From positions 1 to 35,012 of the forward strand of contig DBDI01000016.1 of the NCBI GenBank assembly GCA_002293505.1: a stretch of 35,012 nucleotides of DNA. Reading direction: 5' to 3'. A program made the translations under genes and the position numbers. Below are positions 25,498 to 32,192 of the stretch, one piece after another. Positions within the stretch are counted from its first letter, which is position 1, and every line of letters begins with the position of its first letter. This DNA is from Alistipes sp. UBA936. Lineage in GTDB: Bacteria; Bacteroidota; Bacteroidia; Bacteroidales; Rikenellaceae. The notes beneath the pieces are model-generated. The model did not search any database and was not told where the DNA came from. It saw nothing but the letters and a program-made list of their open reading frames with translations.

Positions 25498-25709
25498 AAA
25501 AGCTATTGCTTTTAGTTGGACTTACTATAATGCTGATTGGGTGTTCGAAAGAGACTCCAGACATACAACCGGCGTTGGAAACCAGAGGCGGGATCGGAGG
25601 AGGGACAGAAATGTCGCTAATGGGAAGGGACAGCGGTGGCGGAAATGGCAGTGATAGAGGAGACGAATGCTGCCGATGCGATACCGTCGAGGTGTTTACA
25701 CATTTTTAA
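25494..25709 (+). CDS. Small Gly/Cys-rich putative lipoprotein
   Basis: 71 residues beginning at an ATG that overlaps the clpX stop. The N-terminus is a lipoprotein signal with lipobox LIGC (cleavage before Cys17). The short mature part holds ETRGGIGGGTEMS, a Gly/Asp/Arg-rich middle (DSGGGNGSDRGDECC) and the cysteine cluster ECCRCD near the C-terminus. No family was recognised. The next gene, also exported, starts 6 bases later, so the two form a unit inserted between clpX and tkt. Codon use is less GC-rich than in clpX. It could be a surface-anchored peptide or a metal-binding protein; neither is shown. Confidence 0.65.
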   Translation: MKKLLLLVGLTIMLIGCSKETPDIQPALETRGGIGGGTEMSLMGRDSGGGNGSDRGDECCRCDTVEVFTHF

Positions 25710-25715
25710 GGAATT

Positions 25716-26234
25716 ATGAAACGATTCATACTTTTGCTGGTTTCGATTGTCTGGGGGACAATGCAGGGAGGTTTTGCGCAGGATTCCGTCTCAATCGCAT
25801 CGAAGGAGGACGCGATCGAAATTCTTCGAAGCAGCGAATTTGTACAAATCTACAGGTTTACGGACGATGACCGCGGAAATGTGGAACGACTTCTAAGGGA
25901 GATCGATAAGACCATCCCGATAGATGACGATAAGAAAATTCTGCTGAGAAATCAGTTGCTCGATGCGGCACAGTTGGTTGTCTGGCCGATGGATCGCCCT
26001 CCGTTTATTGGAACAGCCGTCGATGCAATGCTAAAAAACAACTTCAACACAACGGAATATGAAATCTTATCTTCTCGACTGACAGAAGGAATGGAGAATG
26101 CGGTTGGGGCGTACTATTATTTAAAATCTGTGTACAAAGAACAAACAGAGAGGGAGGCCGGAGAACCTGTAATTTTTTCGTTGACCCATACTCCTTCTTT
26201 TGTCAATATGATTTACGAGTATTTCGATATTTAA
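25716..26234 (+). CDS. Exported protein of unknown function
   Basis: 172 residues with a signal peptide ending around GGFAQ (residue 22). The mature part is acidic and predicted helical, with no cysteine and no motif I recognise. Visible stretches include FTDDDRGNVERLLREIDKT, NQLLDAAQLVVWPMDRPP and TEGMENAVGAYYYLKSVY. It follows the small lipoprotein gene by 6 bases and precedes tkt by 8. The base composition is AT-richer than its neighbours, which suggests an accessory insertion. It may act with the lipoprotein in the periplasm. Confidence 0.75.
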   Translation: MKRFILLLVSIVWGTMQGGFAQDSVSIASKEDAIEILRSSEFVQIYRFTDDDRGNVERLLREIDKTIPIDDDKKILLRNQLLDAAQLVVWPMDRPPFIGTAVDAMLKNNFNTTEYEILSSRLTEGMENAVGAYYYLKSVYKEQTEREAGEPVIFSLTHTPSFVNMIYEYFDI

Positions 26235-26242
26235 TTTGAGCT

Positions 26243-28279
26243 ATGAACGCTGCTGACAACATTCGGGTGCTGGCGCTGGCGATGGTCGAAAAGGCCCGCT
26301 CGGGGCATCCGGGAGGCGCGATGGGAGGCGCCGATTTTGTGAACACTCTCTACTCGGAGTTCCTGCGCTACGACCCCGACGACGGGGAGTATCCGTGGCG
26401 AGACCGATTCTTCCTCGATCCGGGACATATGTCGCCGATGCTCTACGGGGTGTTGGCGCTGGCGGGGTTCTATTCGAAGGAGGATTTGGAGAACTTCCGG
26501 CAGTGGGGTTCGCCCACGCCCGGACACCCCGAGTGGGATCCGAAGCGAGGCATCGAGAACGGCTCCGGCCCGTTGGGTCAGGGGCACGCAATGGCTCTCG
26601 GGTCGGCGATCGCAGAGAGGTTTCTGGCCGCAAGGCTGGGCGAGTGGACGGCCCACAAGACGTATGCCTATATCTCGGACGGCGGGATCCAGGAGGAGGT
26701 ATCTCAAGGCGTTGGGCGTATTGCCGGCCATCTGGGGCTGAGCAACTTCATTATGTACTACGACGCCAACAACGTGCAACTCTCGACCACGGTCGAGGAG
26801 GTCGACACGGAGGATGTGGCAGCCAAATACCGGGCGTGGGAGTGGAATGTGGTGACGGTGGACGGCAACTCGGCTCACCAGATCCGTGCGGCGCTCAGGG
26901 CCGCGGGCCGCGAAACACAAAAGCCGACGCTGATCATCGGCCGAACCGTGATGGGTCGCGGGGCGGTGGGTCCGGGGGGAGAGTGTTTCGAGAACAAGGT
27001 TTCGACCCACGGCCAACCTCTGTCGGCGGCGGGTGCGGATGTGGAGGCTACGATACGTAATCTGGGAGGCGACCCGAGCGATCCGTTTGCCATTTCGGCT
27101 ACGTCGCGCGACCTGTACGACGCACGCAGGGAGCAACTCAGAGAGTGGGCCGCGGGAAAAAGGTCGGAAGAGGCGAAGTGGCGAGCGGCGAATCCGGCCC
27201 TGGCGGCCAAGATGGACGGCTGGCTGAGCGGCAAGCTGCCGGAGATAGACTACGATGCGATAGAACTCAAAGCCGACCAGCCCACGAGGGTGGCCTCGGC
27301 GACGATGCTGGGGGTGTTCGGCGAGCAGGTGGAGAATATGATCGTGAGCAGCGCCGACCTGAGCAACAGCGATAAAACGGACGGATTTCTCAAGAAGACA
27401 CGCGACATCGTGCGGGGCGACTTCGGTGGGAAGTTCCTGCAAGCCGGGGTGAGCGAACTGACGATGGCCTGCGTGATGAACGGCTTGGCGCTGCACGGCG
27501 GGGTTGTGCCTGCCTGCGGGACGTTCTTCGTCTTCTCGGACTATATGAAACCCGCGGTGAGGATGGCCGCGTTACAGAAGCTACACGTGGTGTGGGTGTG
27601 GAGCCACGACTCGTTCCGGGTGGGAGAGGACGGACCGACCCACCAACCAATCGAGCAGGAGGCCCAGATAAGGCTGATGGAACAGGTGAGAGGGCACGAC
27701 GGCGAACGGTCGGTGGTGGTTCTGAGGCCGGCGGACGGTGCGGAAACTGTTGAGGCGTGGCGGTATGCGATGGAGGCCGACCGGCCCGTGGCACTGCTGC
27801 TGTCGAGGCAAAATGTGAAGGACGTGCCGGGATCGGGTGCGGGTTTGAGGCGAGAGGCTGCGGCGGGGCTGTGGCGAGGAGCGTATGTGGTGCAGGACTG
27901 CAAGGGGACGCCCGATGTGGTGATGGTAGCCAGCGGTTCGGAAGTGGCGACGCTGATCGAAGGGGCGGCACTGCTGGATGCAGACGGTGTGCGGGTGCGG
28001 GTAGTGTCGGCGCCGAGCGAAGGGCTGTTCAGGGATCAGGCGGCAGAGTATCAGGAGGCGGTTTTGCCAGCCGGAGTGCCGAGGTATGGCTTGACGGCGG
28101 GGCTGTCGGTCACGCTGAGAGGACTGGTGGGAGAGAGCGAGGCGGCGGGCCCCGGGAGGGCGTACATTCACGGGCTGGATCATTTCGGCTACTCGGCCCC
28201 GTTCAAGGTGTTGGACGAAAAATTCGGCTACAACGGAAAGTGTGTTTACGAAGAGGTCAAAAAACTTATAGGAAAATGA
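26243..28279 (+). CDS. tkt: Transketolase
   Basis: 678 residues, normal length. Features are EKARSGHPGGAMGGADF near the N-terminus, LDPGHMSPMLYG, GPLGQGHAMALG and the thiamin diphosphate/Mg motif ISDGGIQEEVSQG...YYDANNVQ. STHGQPLS, the pyrimidine domain around VSELTMACVMNGLALHGG, and WSHDSFRVGEDGPTHQPIEQ follow. It transfers two-carbon ketol units in the non-oxidative pentose phosphate pathway. The ATG at 26243 follows the exported protein by 8 bases. Its stop overlaps the start of the beta-barrel gene (ATGA). Confidence 0.96.
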   Translation: MNAADNIRVLALAMVEKARSGHPGGAMGGADFVNTLYSEFLRYDPDDGEYPWRDRFFLDPGHMSPMLYGVLALAGFYSKEDLENFRQWGSPTPGHPEWDPKRGIENGSGPLGQGHAMALGSAIAERFLAARLGEWTAHKTYAYISDGGIQEEVSQGVGRIAGHLGLSNFIMYYDANNVQLSTTVEEVDTEDVAAKYRAWEWNVVTVDGNSAHQIRAALRAAGRETQKPTLIIGRTVMGRGAVGPGGECFENKVSTHGQPLSAAGADVEATIRNLGGDPSDPFAISATSRDLYDARREQLREWAAGKRSEEAKWRAANPALAAKMDGWLSGKLPEIDYDAIELKADQPTRVASATMLGVFGEQVENMIVSSADLSNSDKTDGFLKKTRDIVRGDFGGKFLQAGVSELTMACVMNGLALHGGVVPACGTFFVFSDYMKPAVRMAALQKLHVVWVWSHDSFRVGEDGPTHQPIEQEAQIRLMEQVRGHDGERSVVVLRPADGAETVEAWRYAMEADRPVALLLSRQNVKDVPGSGAGLRREAAAGLWRGAYVVQDCKGTPDVVMVASGSEVATLIEGAALLDADGVRVRVVSAPSEGLFRDQAAEYQEAVLPAGVPRYGLTAGLSVTLRGLVGESEAAGPGRAYIHGLDHFGYSAPFKVLDEKFGYNGKCVYEEVKKLIGK

Positions 28280-28971
28280 AAAAAAATCTGATTCTGGCGG
28301 CTGTCTTGGTCGTCGTGGCCGTGGGAACGGCGAGTGCGCAGTTGAGTGTTCACGCAGGCTACGCGGGCCCGAGGTGGACCTACAAGGGAAGCGAACAGAT
28401 GCACGGAGCAAATGCGGGTCTGGCCTGGGACATCACGCTGAATCCGGCCGGAAATCTGATGGTGAGGCCGGGAGTGGAGTATTCGTTCGCAACCAAGAGC
28501 AAAGACAGGGCCCTCGAGGATGGGTCGTATGAGACGTTGAAGAAAGTAACCTCGACCGAACAGGCACTCTCGCTGCCGGTGCACGTGAAGTGGGCATTTG
28601 TGGACTCGGATGATGTGAGGCTCTACGTTTTCGCGGGCCCGAAACTGGGCTACGGGCTGTCGTTTAACGAGAAGTATCAGTTCACCGAGGCGATGACCGC
28701 CGGAACGTACATCGAACGAGACCACTACTCGGCCAAGGTGAAGAGCGATATTGACAACCCCGCTATTATAAGCAGTTACGAGGAAGGCGGGCTCAATTTC
28801 GGTCGGCTGGATGTTGCCGTGAGTGGCGGGGTAGGAGTGCAGTACAGGCGTTTGTATCTGGAGTTTGTGTACGATTTCGGGCTTCTGAACCGACTGAAAA
28901 ACACCCCCGAAGGCGTCGACGGAACCATCCGCCGCAACCAAATGGGAGCCAGCGTGGGGTTCCAATTCTAA
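28276..28971 (+). CDS. Outer-membrane beta-barrel protein
   Basis: 231 residues beginning at the ATG that overlaps the tkt stop; longer in-frame starts lie inside tkt. The signal peptide ends near GTASAQ (residue 22). The rest alternates polar and aromatic residues in short beta segments (LSVHAGYAGPRW, LMVRPGVEYSF, VRLYVFAGPKLGYGLSF, YLEFVYDFGLLNRL) and ends in ASVGFQF, a typical C-terminal outer-membrane signature. It resembles the small PorT/OmpA-like outer-membrane barrel domain family of Bacteroidota. Its function is unknown. Confidence 0.82.
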   Translation: MKKNLILAAVLVVVAVGTASAQLSVHAGYAGPRWTYKGSEQMHGANAGLAWDITLNPAGNLMVRPGVEYSFATKSKDRALEDGSYETLKKVTSTEQALSLPVHVKWAFVDSDDVRLYVFAGPKLGYGLSFNEKYQFTEAMTAGTYIERDHYSAKVKSDIDNPAIISSYEEGGLNFGRLDVAVSGGVGVQYRRLYLEFVYDFGLLNRLKNTPEGVDGTIRRNQMGASVGFQF

Positions 28972-29025
28972 AGAGTACGGACTGAGGCCGCGGGCCGAAG
29001 CCGGGGGGCGGGTGAGGGCGGGGTG

Positions 29026-29691
29026 CTACTTGTTCAGAAGTTGGAACAAGGGCGCCCCGAATCGTTCATACACGTCGTCACTACTGAAATCATCGTCGAC
29101 ATCGACAAACATACCGATCAGGTTCCTCGTTTTGTAACTCAACAAATTCAAACTGTGAATCCTGGAGATCAACGAACCGAATGCCAGCGGGTCCTGCAAA
29201 ACGACAGACGCGTATCTCTCCTCGACAACAGATATCCAGTCGATCATCGTCTCCTCGTTTTGCAAAAACGGCAGACCCCGACGGCTCGCGAAAGGACGGT
29301 CTAATCTGCAATAAAGATAGGTGCCGATACCATACAACTCGTCATAAGACAAACTCTCGAGGTTGTCGTAAAAATTGGCCCGAACAGACTTATCGAAACC
29401 CTCCAAAAGGTCGTCGTCAGCCTCCACGTACTGCTCACGGATCAGATAATCAAAGCCGACACCGATGCCGGTAAGGCCATTTCTGTAACCCAACGAATCA
29501 TATTCAACTCCTTCCGAAGAGTCCAACAACTCTTCGGCGTACGATTTATACTTAGCGATATTTGTTTTTCTGTAAAGACTGAACAGAAAAATAACAAACC
29601 CGATCCGTCCGTCGAACAGCCCCCAGCGCTCGGTCTGTCTCATCGCGGGAAACCATAGATCTACGAACTCTTCCATTTTCAACATAACCAT
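29026..29691 (-). CDS. Half-length LanC-like protein without zinc site
   Basis: 221 residues from the ATG at 29691, which lies 7 bases after the glycosyltransferase stop. The frame can be extended to 29772, but that overlaps the upstream gene by 74 bases; 29724 is another option. WGLFDGRIGFVIFLFSLYR (about 23-41) and LGYRNGLTGIGVGFDYLI (about 67-84) match the repeated Gly-rich motifs of the LanC alpha/alpha toroid, and ELYGIGTYLYCRL is a third. Only about half of a toroid (about 400 residues in LanC) is present, and the WCxG and CHG zinc ligands are absent, so cyclase activity is unlikely. It is paired with the three-domain glycosyltransferase in an AT-rich unit. Confidence 0.62.
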   Translation of the reverse strand: MVMLKMEEFVDLWFPAMRQTERWGLFDGRIGFVIFLFSLYRKTNIAKYKSYAEELLDSSEGVEYDSLGYRNGLTGIGVGFDYLIREQYVEADDDLLEGFDKSVRANFYDNLESLSYDELYGIGTYLYCRLDRPFASRRGLPFLQNEETMIDWISVVEERYASVVLQDPLAFGSLISRIHSLNLLSYKTRNLIGMFVDVDDDFSSDDVYERFGAPLFQLLNK

Positions 29692-29698
29692 ATCCCGA

Positions 29699-32023
29699 TT
29701 ACAAGTTCCTACACGTCTCAACATACGATGCCAGATCCGATTCCAATCGTTCCTGTCGTTCAGACTCGGCATTCTCCAACGAAAGCAGGTGGAGATTACA
29801 GGAGAAATCGGTCTGCTCTATATTCCACCTACTCAGCCTTTGCGACCGGTCTTTATTTAAATAGTTTTTGGAGACAATATTTTCGTTCTCGGCGCCAATC
29901 GACAAATAGTTCTTGCGAGAGATGAAAAACAGAGTCAGACCACCCTCGTAAGCGATCCGGTGTGTGCCTCCGATTATGTACCGGAAGTCTCCGGAAGACA
30001 CAAAATCGTTCAATATATAATCCTCCGGAACGTACTTGTCACCACAGATATTAATAACTGTCTCGCCGTCGCTTTTCAACGCATAGTAAGCCAGTGAAAA
30101 ATCAATCGGAGAGATCATCAATGCGATATCCCATACAACTATATATTTCGATCCGGAGTGGTCGAGCGCATAGTTTATATACTTTGCGGTGGAGTGGGGA
30201 TGTTCGGTTTCGTGGATCTTCAAATCGAGAGAGTGATGCTGCGACAAACAATGCAGTTTAGACGCGTCGCCACACACAATATGAATAGTTACCCCCCTGA
30301 ACTGGTCGAACAGCGTCGACAGATATTCCAGGTTGGACAGGTGTTGCGGATTCTCCACATCCACAGGCAGGATCAGATCGAGCTCTTCACACGTCAGTCT
30401 GGTCCGCAGAGGAGTCGGGGAGACCTTGAACCACTCGCCCCGAAGGAACTTGCTATGACTTTTATTAGTCCAGAACGAGGGAGAGATAACGTAGGCCTTG
30501 TCATTAAAACAAGCCCCCCACCAACCGGAAGCACTATTGTTAAGGACGTAGTAGTCACATCTCCTCAAAACACCCAAACACCGCTTAAACGAATCCGCAG
30601 AGTCGCCATCGAATGCTCGATAGGTATGTTTGTATTGAGAAAACAGCGCCCCGTATTTCTCTGTCACCCACTCTGTGTCCGGAGACACAATCACACAACA
30701 AAGGGTCTTCGACGGTTCCCGGTCTCGAATATGATTCAAAGCCTCCGAGTAGTATTTCTCATCGCAAACAGCATTGACATCCGGCTGCCGGCTCACATAT
30801 ATCCCCACTACGACACAGTCGCCGCACTCTTCTATTTCCCGATCTTCGGTCTCCTCCACAAGCACGTTCCTATACCCGGCAGGCAAACAATCCACATAGT
30901 CGGGGCTCTGCCAAAGACCGTAATATGTAACGATCGGTTCGACGATTGTAGTCTGGGAGTACAAATGGTAAGGGTCTTCTCGCTCCACCACTTCCAATTT
31001 CGATGTGGGTTGTTCTATCTTTTCTATTCTCTCGTACCACCCCTCGGGCAAGAGGTACTGTTCCAAGTCGGGGAACAACTCCAGGATATGGGATTGCGGG
31101 GAGATGTGCAAGTAGTATAATCTGTCACGCTCTCCATTCTTCAACAGGTAAAAGAAAAAAGATATCTGGAACAAACTCGTAGCCAAATTCCCCTCCACAT
31201 TCACATAGGCAATGGGTCGTGCTATGAAATCGTCGCATATCATAAAGTGGAGATCGGAATCGAGATAACACTCTTTTATCTTTCGCAGAACAGAAAGGCC
31301 GAGTACGTCCGCTTTATTTGGGAAAAGAACCTTCGATTTAATGTTACACTTCGTGGCCCAGGGCAGGGAAGCCCCGTGTGTTGAATTCAACACTTTTGGG
31401 TTGCGCTCGAGCAGATATTTGTTAACATAGGATTCGTCGTGCCACTTTGCGATGATTCGTTTACCGAGGTCGTCGTCTATCGCCTCGACGCACCAGTCCG
31501 ACAACTCGAACATCTCTTTGGTCCGCCCGCCATAAAACGTCGCCTGATAGTATCGACTACCCTGCGAAAAGGGGATATAGGCGTGAGACAACGGATTTCT
31601 GTCGTAATCGAAATCCTCGGGAGCCACGTTCTCGTTGTAGTCATAACACAGACTGACCAAATAGTCCTGTTCCTGCGAAGGAATAACCTCTCGGGTCAGT
31701 ATAGTGTCTATGAATACGCAATTACCATTTACATAAAACAGGTAGTCGCACTTCGAAAGCAGAGCCTTGTTGTTGGAAATAAAGTGGCTTTTCGACAAGA
31801 CGTTCAACAACCAACCCTTGTCTTCGATCTTAATGAACTCGACATTGGGGCCACATTTTGTCAACGAGTCGGGGTCTTCCGTAAAGACGTAGAACATCAG
31901 ATCGGAATCGACACAAAAATACTTCTGACAGGACTTATAGAAATCTTCCCAAAAAAACTTGTAGTTACCTGTAACGATATACACAATGCCGACGGTCAAT
32001 CGGCGCTCAGGGACAGACACCAT
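29699..32023 (-). CDS. Three-domain glycosyltransferase: GT6, degenerate GT11, GT-A-like
   Basis: 774 residues. Domain 1 (about 10-240) is GT6 (ABO-type galactosyl/GalNAc transferases): LMFYVFTEDP, YVNGNCVFI with the NxN of metal-independent bacterial GT6 (99-101), ATFYGGRTKE and IAKWHDESYVNKYLL (191-205). Domain 2 (about 270-530) resembles GT11 alpha-1,2-fucosyltransferases: SLFQISFFFYL, SPDTEWV, NNSASGWWGACF and YVISPSFW. The catalytic HxRRGD has decayed to YVSRQPD (409-415). Domain 3 (about 548-750) resembles GT2/galactosyltransferase-type folds, with ILPVDVENPQHLSNLEYL, YIVVWDIALMISP at the DxD position and GGLTLFFISRKNYLSIG. No signal peptide is seen, so it is cytoplasmic. It lies 49 bases downstream of tRNA-Thr and has no visible promoter of its own. 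Confidence 0.75.
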   Translation of the reverse strand: MVSVPERRLTVGIVYIVTGNYKFFWEDFYKSCQKYFCVDSDLMFYVFTEDPDSLTKCGPNVEFIKIEDKGWLLNVLSKSHFISNNKALLSKCDYLFYVNGNCVFIDTILTREVIPSQEQDYLVSLCYDYNENVAPEDFDYDRNPLSHAYIPFSQGSRYYQATFYGGRTKEMFELSDWCVEAIDDDLGKRIIAKWHDESYVNKYLLERNPKVLNSTHGASLPWATKCNIKSKVLFPNKADVLGLSVLRKIKECYLDSDLHFMICDDFIARPIAYVNVEGNLATSLFQISFFFYLLKNGERDRLYYLHISPQSHILELFPDLEQYLLPEGWYERIEKIEQPTSKLEVVEREDPYHLYSQTTIVEPIVTYYGLWQSPDYVDCLPAGYRNVLVEETEDREIEECGDCVVVGIYVSRQPDVNAVCDEKYYSEALNHIRDREPSKTLCCVIVSPDTEWVTEKYGALFSQYKHTYRAFDGDSADSFKRCLGVLRRCDYYVLNNSASGWWGACFNDKAYVISPSFWTNKSHSKFLRGEWFKVSPTPLRTRLTCEELDLILPVDVENPQHLSNLEYLSTLFDQFRGVTIHIVCGDASKLHCLSQHHSLDLKIHETEHPHSTAKYINYALDHSGSKYIVVWDIALMISPIDFSLAYYALKSDGETVINICGDKYVPEDYILNDFVSSGDFRYIIGGTHRIAYEGGLTLFFISRKNYLSIGAENENIVSKNYLNKDRSQRLSRWNIEQTDFSCNLHLLSLENAESERQERLESDLASYVETCRNL

Positions 32024-32072
32024 TTTTCTCTTATCGCAGTTTTAGTTCAGGTACTCGGAATCGGGGACTTTG

Positions 32073-32145
32073 AGCCGCAAGCCGGACTTGAACCGGCGAC
32101 CTCTTCATTACGAGTGAAACGCTCTACCAACTGAGCTATTGCGGC
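32073..32145 (-). tRNA. tRNA-Thr (anticodon CGU)
   Basis: 73 bases on the minus strand. Acceptor arms are GCCGCAA (32139-32145) and TTGCGGC (32074-32080). The D arm includes AGCTCAGTTGGTAGAGC, the anticodon stem-loop is TTTCA-CTCGTAA-TGAAG with anticodon CGT, and the T arm includes GGTTCAAGTCC. CGU reads ACG (Thr). The 3' CCA is not encoded. A -7 box lies 15 bases upstream. Confidence 0.97.
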
Positions 32146-32159
32146 GACATCTGGAGACG

Positions 32160-32167
32160 CAAAGATA
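32160..32167 (-). promoter_or_regulatory. -7 box for tRNA-Thr
   Basis: On the minus strand this reads TATCTTTG, an exact consensus match, 14 bases before the tRNA 5' end. It probably also drives the downstream glycosyltransferase unit. Confidence 0.7.
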
Positions 32168-32179
32168 GAAAATTATTAC

Positions 32180-32187
32180 TAAATTTG
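32180..32187 (+). promoter_or_regulatory. -7 box five bases before the cstA ATG
   Basis: TAAATTTG matches TAnnTTTG and is followed only by CGTCT before the ATG at 32193, so the cstA mRNA is probably leaderless or nearly so. Confidence 0.65.
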
Positions 32188-32192
32188 CGTCT

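Larger units (their letters stand above)
32156..32191. repeat. Inverted repeat carrying two divergent -7 boxes
   Basis: GACGCAAA (32156-32163) is the exact reverse complement of TTTGCGTC (32184-32191). Each arm overlaps a -7 box, one for tRNA-Thr on the minus strand and one for cstA on the plus strand, so the two promoters are arranged symmetrically. Confidence 0.6.

Noticed and set aside
28972..29073. Possible att repeat of the tRNA-Thr 3' end on the far side of the GT/LanC-like unit
   Set aside because: I looked for the 3' tRNA sequence near 28972-29073 and found no convincing copy, and there is no integrase.
30158..31120. Long antisense frame within the glycosyltransferase gene
   Set aside because: No recognisable motif, and the opposite strand has clear GT6 and GT11-like motifs.
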